Of a stretch of 64,000 nt of DNA, positions 1-10,100 are shown one piece after another (positions within the stretch are counted from its first letter, which is position 1; each line of letters begins with the position of its first letter). The position numbers and the translations under genes are program-made. The notes under the pieces are model-generated. The model was not told where the DNA came from. It did no database searches and worked only from the letters and a program-made list of their open reading frames with translations. The stretch comes from Niabella pedocola (GTDB lineage: Bacteria > Bacteroidota > Bacteroidia > Chitinophagales > Chitinophagaceae), in NCBI RefSeq assembly GCF_021044425.1, contig NZ_JAJNEC010000004.1, forward strand, positions 682,001 through 746,000. Reading direction: 5' to 3'.

Positions 1-107
1 ATCGTGAAATCCCAATTGTTCCTTTTCGACCTTAGCAGTACCGCTATTCGTCAAAAATAATTCATATATAACTGATATCATTTTAGTTGATTTTAAATTA
101 GCAGTAA
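1..107. other. Left-edge flank, no gene assigned
   Basis: This short edge segment holds two incomplete reading frames. On the plus strand a frame ends with TAA at 58-60. On the minus strand a frame opens at an ATG at 81 and stays open to base 1, but its start does not look like a SusD lipoprotein signal. Neither can be identified. A SusD partner for the neighbouring SusC would be expected just outside the window on this side. Confidence 0.3.
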
Positions 108-3100
108 TTAAAAAGTAACATTCAGACCAAAATTGACAACCCGCTGTACAGGATATCCCAAACCATTTCCAGCCATCTCCGGATCCCACATCTTGAATTT
201 AGACCACACCCAAAGATTGGTTCCATTCAGGTATAAACGCAGCCGTTGGATATGGGCTTTTCGAGTAAGCCTTTCGGGCAGGGTATACCCAAACTCTCCG
301 GACTTCAATCGCACGAACGATCCGTCGCGAAGCCAGTAGGTACTGATAATATTCTTACTTGGCTGGCCGTTATTTGCAATCAGATACTCGGACAACCGCG
401 GCCAGAAGGCATGCAGATCCCGGTTATTTTCAGACCAATGATCATCGGCGATATACTGCAGTAAGGCTCTTTGACCGTTACTTACAAATGGTGTGATCTT
501 TTCCGGATCGATGAAGAAGGAAGAACGGCCCGATCCCTGAAAGAACAGCGAAAGATCAAATGATTTGTACACAGCGGTAAATCCTCCGCCGAAAATGATC
601 TCAGGAACGGTTGGATAACCAATGGGAACCATATCATTTGCATCAATCTGACCATCTCCGTTGATATCCTTGTATTTGATATCACCGGCGCCATACTCAC
701 CAAAGAGCTGCCGTGGTGCATTTTTTACATCATCATCGTCGATAAACAAACGCTCCGCAATTAACCCGATCGGCTGAGCCAGCTTTAATCCAACTCGGGA
801 TCTCCAGGGAACATCGCTATAATCCGGCTCTTCATACTTTTTAAACTTGCTGGATGCATAGGTGAAGGTTCCGTTTACCTGCAAGGAGAAATCGGTTCCG
901 AAGGTTTTATCATACTTGATCTCTGTTTCAAAGCCCTTACCCTGTGCCACCCCTACATTTGCCCAGGGAATCACACGCAATCCCATGGTAGTAGGGATAT
1001 CCGCCCGCTTCTGCAAAATGTTTTCACGGGTTTCGGCAAAGAAATCGGTGATCATTGTAAAATTCCTAAACAGTCCCAGTTCCAGTCTGACATTGGTTTT
1101 TTTGGCAATTTCCCATGTGATCAGATCATTTCCATACCGGCCGATGGCAATCCCCTCCCGGTATGCCCGGTTATATCCGAACCAATAGCCGGTACCATTC
1201 ATTTCCACCTGCGGCAGGTAGAAGAAGCGATCTACCACATTATTGATCAGATCATCGCCGCTGGTGTTGGTTCCGCCGATCTGGTCATTACCAACTTTTC
1301 CATAAGTTGCACTGATCTTCAACGTACTGATTACGTCCTTCGCATTTTGCATGAAAGATTCGTTACTCACCACCCATCCGGCACCTATAGAAGGAAAGAA
1401 TCCCCAGCGATTCTTCTTAGCGAAGCGTTCACTTCCGTTATACCCAAAATTGAATTCTGCAAAATAGCGGGAGTCATACCCATAAGCCAGCCGTCCGGCG
1501 GAAGAAATATTCCGCTGCGGCAGCGAGGCCTGGAGCTGTTGCCCGTCAGTAAGTACGGTTCCATTGCTAAGCACCCGGGGAGCAACCTGGCTGGCAGACC
1601 GAAGGGTTTCTACGAGGGTCACATTCAGGTCGTGCACATCATTAAACGTTCTGTTATATCCCAGGCGCACTTCACCATACTGGATCGCACCTACAGTCCG
1701 GTTGCCTGGGCTGTACCCCAGGTATTCCGTACCCTTATCAGGATTCAGTGCTACCAGCTGATACGATCCGTCAAGGGTTGTGGCCGGCATGTAATAAAAC
1801 GGATTATAACCGCGCGATTGTTGATAGAGTGCTTTCCGGGTCACATTATAAATTCCCCGGGCTGTTAATCCTTTTAAAGACCCACTGAACTTATGTTCCA
1901 TTTCCAGCTGCAACAGCATCATGGAAGATTTCTGTTCCATAAAGTTACTGGCAAGATCTGCGGCGGGGTTCAGTAAATTCAGCTCCATATTATTCCCAAA
2001 GAGAACATGTTTGGAAAATTCGTTGGCCGAGTCCGCCGGATAGTAAGGCAAAAACTTCACAGGCGAAGCATTACGAGCCGACTGAAATACAGCAGCACCG
2101 CCAGATGTGGGCCCACTCAGATCGTCAAACGAACCGTAGGCCCTGATTACAGCTGTAGTGGTTGGCGTGAATTTGATCGTTACATTGGAGCGCAATTGAA
2201 ACCGATCAATATTAATATTATTTTTTATCAGGTTTTCAGGACTTTCTTTTATGATTCCCTGATCATTCTGGTAGTTGGCGGCCAGGTAGTAGAGCACCGT
2301 TTGTCCGCCACCGGTTATATTCAGGTTGGCGCGCCTGTTTACAGCCTTATTTTTTATCAGGTAGTCATACCAGTTTACCGAAGGATATAAAACAGGATTA
2401 GATCCCAGTTCTGTTTCCCTGATCTTTGACAAACTGTACGGCAATGGCACCATCGCATCCCGGGTTCTTACCGCTTCGTTATGCAATTTCATATAGGTGA
2501 TTGGATCAGCTAGTTTCACCAGTTCCGAATTATAAGAATTGGATTGTTCTGCCCGCAGGCTGATACCCAACTTATCTACCTTCCCTTCCTTGGTGGTTAC
2601 AAGGATCACCCCGTTCGCCCCACGGGCACCATAGAGCGCGGCGGCATTGGCATCTTTCATAATAGAGAACGAAGCGATATCGTCCACGTTGATCCGGGCC
2701 AGATCGTTCGGTTCCATTTCAATACCATCGATCAGGATCAGCGGATTCTTTTTACCGGAAGAACTAAAACTGGTAATACCACGGATAAAGAATTCCGCGT
2801 TATCCAGTCCCGGCTCACCCGAACGCTGATAAGCGATCACCCCCGCCAGCCTTCCGGCAAAAGCCGTTGTAAGGTTACTCGACGGCACTCTTAAGCTAGA
2901 TGGATTTACTGTGGTAATCGCACTTACCACGCTCTCCTTCTTCTGTTTTCCATAGGCCACCACCACTACATCGTCCTCGCTTTTGGAAACCGCCTTTAAG
3001 GCAATTTCCATATTCTTTTGTGTGGAAAACGATACGGGCACTTCCCGTTCTTCATAGCCCACATAGGTAACCACCAGCACGGCTTTGTCTGCGGGAAGCT

Positions 3101-3362
3101 TAAGCGAGAACTTACCGGCCATGTCCGTGTTCGTACCCGTAGTTGTTCCTTTTATAACCACACTGGCGCCGATAATACCTACGCCTATTTCATCAACGAT
3201 GCGACCTGTAAGCACTTTATCTTCCTGTGCAGCCCCTGTGGCCGGCTTTAATATCAATAAAAAAAGCAGGGAACACAATAAAGTTCTGGTGTTAAAAAAA
3301 TTGAAGCAACAAATCCTCATGAGGTCATTTTGGTATTTGGCGTAATTTTTACGTTCTTTCAT
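108..3362 (-). CDS. SusC/RagA-family TonB-linked outer membrane receptor
   Basis: This is a TonB-dependent importer of the SusC type, which forms the outer-membrane barrel through which oligomers are taken up. It has an N-terminal hydrophobic export signal, then a carboxypeptidase-regulatory-like beta domain (about residues 50-115, with the VVTYVGYEE turn). A plug domain follows around residues 190-260, with the typical LILIDGIE, SIMKDANAAALYGARGANGVI pattern in shortened form. The long barrel ends in an aromatic residue (NVTF). At 1084 aa it has normal SusC length. The start is uncertain: an ATG at 3320 (residue 15, MRICC) gives a shorter and more conventional signal peptide. No SusD follows within the 107 bases to the window edge, so its partner is either outside or absent. 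Its promoter lies in the conserved element at 3571-3711, which it shares in kind with the second SusC operon. Confidence 0.93.
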   Translation of the reverse strand: MKERKNYAKYQNDLMRICCFNFFNTRTLLCSLLFLLILKPATGAAQEDKVLTGRIVDEIGVGIIGASVVIKGTTTGTNTDMAGKFSLKLPADKAVLVVTYVGYEEREVPVSFSTQKNMEIALKAVSKSEDDVVVVAYGKQKKESVVSAITTVNPSSLRVPSSNLTTAFAGRLAGVIAYQRSGEPGLDNAEFFIRGITSFSSSGKKNPLILIDGIEMEPNDLARINVDDIASFSIMKDANAAALYGARGANGVILVTTKEGKVDKLGISLRAEQSNSYNSELVKLADPITYMKLHNEAVRTRDAMVPLPYSLSKIRETELGSNPVLYPSVNWYDYLIKNKAVNRRANLNITGGGQTVLYYLAANYQNDQGIIKESPENLIKNNINIDRFQLRSNVTIKFTPTTTAVIRAYGSFDDLSGPTSGGAAVFQSARNASPVKFLPYYPADSANEFSKHVLFGNNMELNLLNPAADLASNFMEQKSSMMLLQLEMEHKFSGSLKGLTARGIYNVTRKALYQQSRGYNPFYYMPATTLDGSYQLVALNPDKGTEYLGYSPGNRTVGAIQYGEVRLGYNRTFNDVHDLNVTLVETLRSASQVAPRVLSNGTVLTDGQQLQASLPQRNISSAGRLAYGYDSRYFAEFNFGYNGSERFAKKNRWGFFPSIGAGWVVSNESFMQNAKDVISTLKISATYGKVGNDQIGGTNTSGDDLINNVVDRFFYLPQVEMNGTGYWFGYNRAYREGIAIGRYGNDLITWEIAKKTNVRLELGLFRNFTMITDFFAETRENILQKRADIPTTMGLRVIPWANVGVAQGKGFETEIKYDKTFGTDFSLQVNGTFTYASSKFKKYEEPDYSDVPWRSRVGLKLAQPIGLIAERLFIDDDDVKNAPRQLFGEYGAGDIKYKDINGDGQIDANDMVPIGYPTVPEIIFGGGFTAVYKSFDLSLFFQGSGRSSFFIDPEKITPFVSNGQRALLQYIADDHWSENNRDLHAFWPRLSEYLIANNGQPSKNIISTYWLRDGSFVRLKSGEFGYTLPERLTRKAHIQRLRLYLNGTNLWVWSKFKMWDPEMAGNGLGYPVQRVVNFGLNVTF

Positions 3363-3570
3363 TTTACTTTGATTATTTGTCCTCTATCCATTATTACCGA
3401 GGCCGGAGATGCCTTACCTCATCAAATACATAAAGGCCGGTTTATAAAAAAATACCTGCGTAAAAAAGTGTTTAGGTTATATACGCGTGACTTTCATAAA
3501 ACCCAGCCATTAATAAAATGAAAAGAATCATTTTTAATGAGCACGAAAAAGGCTCCGAAAATTTCAGCAA

Positions 3571-3711
3571 GCAATTGGCAATCGTCATTTCTGCAGTTTT
3601 TTAGCGGTTTTACAACCAGTACTACACGCAAGATAACAGCAAAAACTATCAAAAACAACTTTTTTGCGGATTTTTTGCGGATTTATATTTTATTTTACGC
3701 AAACAAACCGA
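3571..3711. promoter_or_regulatory. Conserved regulatory element, copy A
   Basis: This 141-bp segment has two diverged relatives at 10581-10714 and 50952-51088. Going along the plus strand it contains a GCAATTGGCAATC end, a TTTTAGCGG-like block, a minus-strand promoter (3629-3658), two direct TTGCGGA half-sites with GCG at 3666 and 3677 (11 bp apart), an A/T tract, an inverted ACGCAAA (CGC at 3698) and AACCGA (CCG at 3708). The offsets 0, 11, 32 and 42 from the first GCG are identical in all three copies. I infer a multi-site operator just upstream of the -33 element. The regulator is unknown; the DeoR-type protein at 11917 is the nearest candidate. Confidence 0.75.
3629..3658 (-). promoter_or_regulatory. 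Bacteroidota-type promoter for the lone SusC gene
   Basis: On the minus strand a TTG (plus 3656-3658) is followed after exactly 20 bases by TATCTTG (plus 3629-3635). This matches the TTTG / TAnnTTTG promoter of Bacteroidota. The same pair, at the same place in the element, occurs in copies B and C. Transcription would start near 3622, giving a leader of about 260 nt before the SusC start. Confidence 0.65.
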
Positions 3712-4171
3712 CTCGCCTATTTCTACCTGCACCTGAATAGCCGCTAACAGGGAAACTATTTCATTTAAAATCATTGGATTAGATACTGAATGTAAGGCCG
3801 CTTTTCCGGCTTACAGGATAATGTGTACGTTACCGGATCCGGATCAATTAGGGTCGCAGATGGGCAAATCTGGTACGGGTTAAATAATACGCAACAATAT
3901 CGCAGCGAACATCCTGCAGGCGCAATCAGCGGATCTGCGGCAATTAAAAAAAGCGCTTAAGGAAATGACACCGGATCCGGAATACCCATCGGGAATAATG
4001 ACAATACATCTAATGATGCATCTTGTATACATGCTACCGGGTCGTGTCTGGCTGCTGCTACAACTAATCGTCCCGGACTTTTCTGCTATACGTTCTTTAA
4101 CGAACCCTCTAAAGAAAGGTTACCAACAGCAAACTCCTGGTATGCAACGCTGTGATGACCGGGCTGCTTTA
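3712..4171. other. Intergenic region without a recognised gene
   Basis: Between regulatory copy A and the end of the DUF5017 gene I see no convincing gene. A 160-codon plus-strand frame starts here but runs antisense into the DUF5017 gene and looks like nothing known. Two CCGGATCCGG palindromes (3833-3842 and 3971-3980) are present without an obvious role. I found no clear terminator for the SusC-SusD-DUF5017 operon. Confidence 0.5.
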
Positions 4172-5254
4172 TCAGGGCGTTACATTGACCACCACTTTTT
4201 TCACCACCGACGCTTCCGCTTCAATGGTATTGTTGGCAGCCACAAAAACCGCTTCATACCGGCCGGGCGTTGTATAGGTATAACTGTAAGCCGTTGGCAT
4301 GGCCCCATAGACAGACGTCCGAACCGGAATGGACCAGTCTTTTCCAAGCTCAACCGTACCCAGGGTAATGGGTGCCGAAACCGCCCAGTTCTCACTGTAA
4401 GGATCATTAAACGGACTATTGGGATCATAAGGTACATATACCGGTAATACGGCTCCCGGGTTGTACTGCGGACTTTTGGGATCATAGATCGGGTTCTTCG
4501 GATCAAACAGCGGATTATTGGGGTCATAAATAGGATCCGCTGGATTCTTGTATACCGGCCCGTACAGGGTTACCCTGGTATTGGTGATCGTAGACCGGGC
4601 TTTTGCATTTACAGGGTTTTCATCCACGATCCGGAAACCGGCAAGCGCCTGGTCTGCCAGGGTAATAACCGCACCGTTTACTGTTGCGTTGATGCTTTTC
4701 AATAAAAAATTTTCCACGATCCATTGCCGGGCATACCCATTGGCCACCTGGGGCCGGTTGATATACCGCAGTGCAAAATAAACCGGCTTTCCGGCAACCA
4801 CGTATTTAGAAAGATCAACCGTGCGCGTTGCCACCATCGTTGCTGAATTAGCCAGGGTAAAACTATCCGTGATATTGATCCAGGTGGCAGCTTTCACGCC
4901 AGCCAGATCTGCATAATTTCCGTTGAAGTCTGTAGAAAGCAACACCGAGAACTGGTTGGCCTGGGTTCCTGCCGGGTTGCCGGCAGCCACTCCACTGGAA
5001 AAACTCAGCGTAAGGCCCTTGCCGGCCGCATCAATCATTCTGCCATCCTTATACGCATAGTCCTTGTAAACTTCTCCCGGGTAAAATGAAACCATGGTTG
5101 CCGTACCCGAAAATTTAAAAACGGCAGGAGCGCCGGCCTTAACCGATAACTCGGTGGTCGTTACATCAAAATCGGGAGTGGCCACTTCCGCGAGTTTTTT
5201 TTGACAAGACACCAAAAGTACGCCGGCCATCAATATCCAATTGCTAATTTTCAT
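4172..5254 (-). CDS. DUF5017-type surface lipoprotein of the SusC/SusD operon
   Basis: This 360-aa protein begins with a lipoprotein signal whose cysteine is residue 17 (LLVSCQKK), so it is probably anchored in the outer membrane. The body is beta-rich, with the VSFYPGE and INITDSF features of the DUF5017 family, whose members sit beside SusC/SusD pairs. They are thought to be surface glycan-binding partners analogous to SusE/SusF. It is the last gene of the operon, 27 bases after SusD. Residues 238-266 hold four copies of a seven-residue Pro/Asp repeat (see the separate entry), and a looser PYDPNSPFNDP stretch follows. A C-terminal beta domain with an ARG-TYR-GLU-rich strand (PGRYEAVFVA) looks like an immunoglobulin-type fold. 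The ligand cannot be told from sequence. Confidence 0.75.
   Translation of the reverse strand: MKISNWILMAGVLLVSCQKKLAEVATPDFDVTTTELSVKAGAPAVFKFSGTATMVSFYPGEVYKDYAYKDGRMIDAAGKGLTLSFSSGVAAGNPAGTQANQFSVLLSTDFNGNYADLAGVKAATWINITDSFTLANSATMVATRTVDLSKYVVAGKPVYFALRYINRPQVANGYARQWIVENFLLKSINATVNGAVITLADQALAGFRIVDENPVNAKARSTITNTRVTLYGPVYKNPADPIYDPNNPLFDPKNPIYDPKSPQYNPGAVLPVYVPYDPNSPFNDPYSENWAVSAPITLGTVELGKDWSIPVRTSVYGAMPTAYSYTYTTPGRYEAVFVAANNTIEAEASVVKKVVVNVTP
4457..4543 (-). repeat. 21-bp coding minisatellite (P-x-N/D-P-I-Y-D heptads)
   Basis: Four in-frame units encode PADPIYD, PNNPLFD, PKNPIYD and PKSPQYN within the DUF5017 lipoprotein (residues 238-265), followed by another proline. At DNA level the units are diverged but still visible as repeated GGATC(A/C)-containing 21-mers. 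The Asp/Pro/Asn composition suggests an extended, possibly calcium-binding linker between the two beta domains. That reading is an inference. Confidence 0.75.
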
Positions 5255-5281
5255 AATGCTTATTTTTAAACCAGGCCTGCA

Positions 5282-7132
5282 TTACCAACCCGGGTTTTGA
5301 GTCATTTTTAAATTATTGATCATCTCCTTCTCCGGTATGGGCATCAGTACGTCCCTGGCAGAAGCCCGTGTAAAGGAAAGCACAAAGCCTGCACCGGGTG
5401 CATCCTGCTGCGCCTGGTTGCCCATATCCTGGTTTACGTTCAGGAAGATGCCCCAGCGAAGCAGGTCGGCCTTCCGGCATCCTTCCATATTAAATTCCCG
5501 CATACGTTCATCCTGGATGAAAGCGCGGAAGGCTGTTTTGGAAGCCCGTGCAGCAGCAGGCACTTCTCCATCCGCCGCCTTGTAAATGGTGGCTACAGCG
5601 GCAGCACCGGAACCTCCACCACCGGAGATGGTAACCAACGGTGTGCTGGTATAACTGCCTTCTTTAAAGAACCGGGTGCCGGTTGGGTCCCTGTTTAAAT
5701 TGATCTCCACCACGGCGCCGCCCTGAACTACCGCCGTAGCCTCCGCACTGCTTCCGTCGCCCGCAGCAATGGTTACCGAAGGGGCACTTGTGTAGCCGCT
5801 TCCCCCATTGGTAACGGCAATGGATTTAACACCCGTAGACCAGGCGCGTCTTCTTACCAGGTTCACTGCCTCAATGGCATCAGCTGTAGGAGTACCGTTT
5901 ATTTCATTATCCGCTTCTGCAAACATCAGGAGGATATCGGAATACCTGATGATGGGCATATTGGTGGCAGACACTACGGAGGTCCCTCTTGGTATGGCCT
6001 CATATTCGCGCCGCCATTTCGCGGGAAACAAATACCATTTATCTCTTTCGGTAGCCGGCGGGGAACTCATTAACTTCTCCCCGTTCACCGCTGAATTCAC
6101 GTAGGTAAAATGGGCCACACTCCACCATTTTCTCAGGTCGCCGCTTTCAAAGGCGTTATAAAACTTTGCCGTAATGTTCATGTAAGCTGCACCGTTGCCG
6201 GTAGCAGAACCCGCCGCTGATTGCGGTCCGTTAATATACCCGATATTGGTCCACTCCGCAAAAGCCATGGTAGCCGGATCAACATTATTGCCATAAAATT
6301 CTGCTTCCCATAAATTCTCCTTCGTGTCATACTTATCCTGCGCCAGTGTAATAAAAATATTGGCATAACTGGGATTGAGACTATGCCCGGCCTGCGTGTC
6401 GTCCATTACTTTTTTAGCCCACATTTTTGCATCCTGGTACTTCGTTACATCCTTCAGGGGTTCACCGGCCATGGTCAGGCAAACCCTTGCCAGCATTCCA
6501 CGCACTGCAGATTTATTGACGGCACCGGAAAAGCCGAGGCTTTTGATATCCCGCACCAATGGCTCGGCGGCCGTCATATCCGACAGAACCTGGTCATACA
6601 CTTCTTTTGCGGATACCCGGGCTACCGATACTTCTGACGGCGATTTGGTAGATGCCAGCTTCAACGGCACCCCACCCCAATATTGCACCAATGTAAAATA
6701 ATAATAGCCTCTTAAAAACAGGGTTTCTCCTCTTACCCGGTCTCTTGCGGCCTGCGGGATATCCGGGTTCTTATCCAAATTTTCAAGCAGCACATTTGCC
6801 CGGTTAATACCATCCCATAACGTGGTCCAAAGCCCCGTCATATAGGGATCAGACGCCGAATAATTAAAGTTAAAAGGACCGTTTAATGTAAGCCGGTTCA
6901 TATAAGCGATATCGGCCTCCCAATCCAGGAGATAATTGGCATAGCTGCCCCAGAAACCGCCATTGCCTACTGTATTGTATACACCCGACAGTGCAAAATT
7001 CAGCTGCTGCTCTGTTTTATAATAGGTGGTGGTACTTAAAAAATCCGTAGGGCCGGGCTGCAGGAATTTCTTACAGCCTCCCAGGCCTGCAACGGAAAGG
7101 AATAAGATCAGTATATAATATTTCCGGTTCAT
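5282..7132 (-). CDS. SusD/RagB-family outer-membrane lipoprotein
   Basis: This is the surface lid protein that pairs with the SusC encoded just upstream (18-bp gap) and binds the incoming ligand. It has a lipoprotein signal with cysteine at residue 20 (AGLGGCKKFL). The SusD landmarks follow: FLRGYYYFTLVQYWGGVPL near 139-157, the IRYSDILLMFAEADNE helix near 395-410, VNLVRRRA near 423-430, and the C-terminal ERMREFNMEGCRKADLLRWG block near 542-561. Between the last two lies an insertion (about residues 436-518) containing GGSGYTSAPSVTI and EGSYTSTPLVTI beta repeats, so the protein is long (616 aa) for the family. The insertion is noted separately as a finding. The family call is secure; the ligand is unknown. 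Confidence 0.95.
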   Translation of the reverse strand: MNRKYYILILFLSVAGLGGCKKFLQPGPTDFLSTTTYYKTEQQLNFALSGVYNTVGNGGFWGSYANYLLDWEADIAYMNRLTLNGPFNFNYSASDPYMTGLWTTLWDGINRANVLLENLDKNPDIPQAARDRVRGETLFLRGYYYFTLVQYWGGVPLKLASTKSPSEVSVARVSAKEVYDQVLSDMTAAEPLVRDIKSLGFSGAVNKSAVRGMLARVCLTMAGEPLKDVTKYQDAKMWAKKVMDDTQAGHSLNPSYANIFITLAQDKYDTKENLWEAEFYGNNVDPATMAFAEWTNIGYINGPQSAAGSATGNGAAYMNITAKFYNAFESGDLRKWWSVAHFTYVNSAVNGEKLMSSPPATERDKWYLFPAKWRREYEAIPRGTSVVSATNMPIIRYSDILLMFAEADNEINGTPTADAIEAVNLVRRRAWSTGVKSIAVTNGGSGYTSAPSVTIAAGDGSSAEATAVVQGGAVVEINLNRDPTGTRFFKEGSYTSTPLVTISGGGGSGAAAVATIYKAADGEVPAAARASKTAFRAFIQDERMREFNMEGCRKADLLRWGIFLNVNQDMGNQAQQDAPGAGFVLSFTRASARDVLMPIPEKEMINNLKMTQNPGW

Positions 7133-7150
7133 TGTTAAAAAATAAGGTGA

Positions 7151-10100
7151 TTAAAAAGTTGCTTTCAAACCAAATACAATGGTGCGCACATTGGGGTACG
7201 CAGAAAAATCGTAGCCGGGCATCAATACATTATCGGCAGTAGACACCTCCGGATCAAGCCCGGAATAGTTGGTCCAGGTAATCAGGTTCTGTGCAGAAAG
7301 ATCCACTGAAAGGTTTTTCAGATAGGCCTTCCGGATCAGCTTGGCGGGAAGTGAATACGACAGGGATACTGTTTTCAACCGTAAATAGGAACCGTCCTCC
7401 ACATTCTTGGAAGAAAAATAACCGATAAACCCCTGCCCCCTGGTGCGGTAATTTTCATTCGTGGGATTGTCCGGAGTCCACCGGTTTGCGTAACTGGCGT
7501 ATTGATTGATATTGGCAAAGCCGTTGCTATTGCCTTCCAGCAACAGCCGGTTGGCATTGTACACATCATTGCCATAGGACCATTGAAAAAAGACGTTCAG
7601 GGAAAAGCCCTTGTACATTAAATTATTTGAAAAACCACCGATATGCGCCGGCTGCCCTCTCCCGATAATCGTCATATCGGCAGCATTAACGGTGCCATCC
7701 CCATTTAAATCGCGGAGTTTGATATCGCCCGGCTGCACCACATTGCGTGCGGTACCATTTGTGGAAACGGTCTTCTTAAGGACGTATACACCCGGAGCCG
7801 GATTATCAAAATCTTCGTACTGATAATTTCCGTCCCAGATATAACCGATCATCATTCCAACCGGTTTGCCTACTTCGGAAAGATACAGCGGTTGTCCAAA
7901 CTGGGAAAGATAGGTTGGTACCCGGCTTAATGATGGCTGGCCGTTGGCAAGCGACAAAATTTTATTCTTATTAAAACTGATATTGAAACTGCTCGTCCAG
8001 TTAAAATCGGTCGCTTTTATATTGGTCGTATTCAGGGTAAACTCCCAGCCGGTATTCCGGAGACTACCGATATTAACCTGTGCCGAACCAAAGCCGGAAC
8101 TCTGCGGCAGATCTGTATTCAGCAGCAGGTTGGATGCCGTGCGGCGGTACCAGTCTATTTCCAGTCCGATCCGGTTATCCAGTATGCCGATTTCATAGCC
8201 GATGTCGATCTGTTCGGTTTTTTCCCACTGCAGCAGAAGGTTTCCCAGCGTGGATAAATAGGCCGCCGGGATGGGTGCCTGGTTGTTGAAAGCATATCCC
8301 TGGCCGGTATTGTTGAGCGACAGCTTTGCATAGGCATCATAATCCCCTACGCGGTTATTTCCGTTCTGCCCGTAGCTGGCCCGCAGTTTGGAGTTGGTAA
8401 TGAAGGGCAGACCTTTCCGGAAAAAATCTTCCTGGCCCATATTCCAGGCGATGGCACCACCCGGAAAATAACCCCAGGGTTGAAAAAACTTCGAAGATCC
8501 GTCGGCTCTGAAGTTTACGGTAAGCATGTATTTTGACCGGAAATTGTAATCGATCCTTGCCGCGTAAGAAACCATCGTATTGATGGTATTATAAATACTC
8601 GGCGACGTGAAAGTGCCGCCCGACGACTCATCCAGGCCATCCATGCGCTTCACTTCATTAGGAAGCTGGATACCTGTGAAAGAGGAGTACATCGTTTTAT
8701 ACTGGTTAACCCCAAACAGTGCCATCGCGTTAATGGAATGATCCTGCCCGATAAGCGTTTTATAGTTGAGTGTGTTTTCATTAAAGAAACTATTGGAGTT
8801 ATTGTTGCTCATACTCCCCCACACGCCATTTTTGTTGGAAGGGTTCAACGGACTTCCCTGCGCTGTTTTGGAATTATAAAATTGTTCATTGCGTACATTG
8901 GATTGCATGAGTCCTGCTGCCGATTTCAAAATCAGTTTTGGAGTAATGGCATAACTCACATACGCATCCGCCTGCAGCTGGTTGCGAATGGTATGCTGGT
9001 ACTGGTTTTGCAGATCGGTAACCGGGTTGATCCGGAAGTCGCTGCTGTTAACTGCTTGCTGATCGGCGTCTTCGCTCAGCAGGTCTTGTCCTTCGATAGC
9101 CGACACCGGCCGGTACATCCAGGCACGGATGAGTGCAGGTGACGTGGCATTGCCACCGCCGTAGATGGAACGGATCTGTTGCCCGTATACGTCGGTTTGT
9201 GTAAGTGCCACATTGGTACCCACTTTAAATTTTTCTGAAATGACCTGGTCCAATGCAAGTCGCCCGGTATACCGGTCCATTCCTGTATTAATGATCACGC
9301 CTTTCTGGTTGAATACCGATCCGGACACCGAGTATTTGGTTTGTTCCGATCCGCCACGGATCCCGAGGTTATAATTCCGGTACACACCCGTCTGTAATAC
9401 CTGGTCCTGCCAGTTTATACCCGGAACATTTTTATAATCATCCAGCGTTTTTCCCAGTGCCGTATAAGCGGGTGTATTAAAAGAATTAGGATTCAGCTCC
9501 ATCTGGTATTTCACAAATTCATAAGGACTCATTACCGGAATCAACGGTGGCTTTAGCTGATAGCCCATGGTACCGCCGAGCGTTACCTCGGGTTTTCCCT
9601 GCCTTCCCCTGCGCGTTTGAATAAGCACGACTCCGTTTGCGCCCCTCGAACCATAAATTGAAGTGGAAGAAGCATCTTTCAGGATCGAAACCGATGCGAT
9701 GTCATCCATATTCAGGGTATTGGGGTCGAGATTCTCAATGGGGAAACCATCCACTACATATAACGGGGTGGTGCTTTGGGTTAATGAGCCCGCTCCGCGG
9801 ATCATGATATTCATTCCGCCCCCCGGTTGTCCGTCCGTACTATTTACCTGTACCCCTGCCACCCTGCCCGCCAGTGCCTGCGCAAAAGAAGGAACCGGAG
9901 CTTTCTTCATATCTTCCACATTAACGGTACCCACCGAACCTGTAAGATCCAGTTTGCGCACAGATCCGTAGCCGATCACCACCACCTGGTCCAGGGAAGC
10001 ATTCACGGGTACCAGCTGCATGTCGATGGTTGACTGGCCGGCTATTGCAATGGTAACGGGTTCAAAACCCACGTGCGAAAACAGTACCGAGTCCGCAGTA

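Noticed and set aside
1..81. Minus-strand frame as the start of SusD
   Set aside because: The first residues have no lipoprotein signal, and the frame is cut by the window edge, so no call can be made.
3571..3711. Three-copy element as a mobile element or CRISPR
   Set aside because: Copies are about 135 bp, contain promoters in the same position relative to genes, have no terminal repeats or transposase, and are not arrayed with spacers.
3965..4447. Plus-strand frame of about 160 codons
   Set aside because: It is mostly antisense to the DUF5017 gene and has no recognisable protein features.
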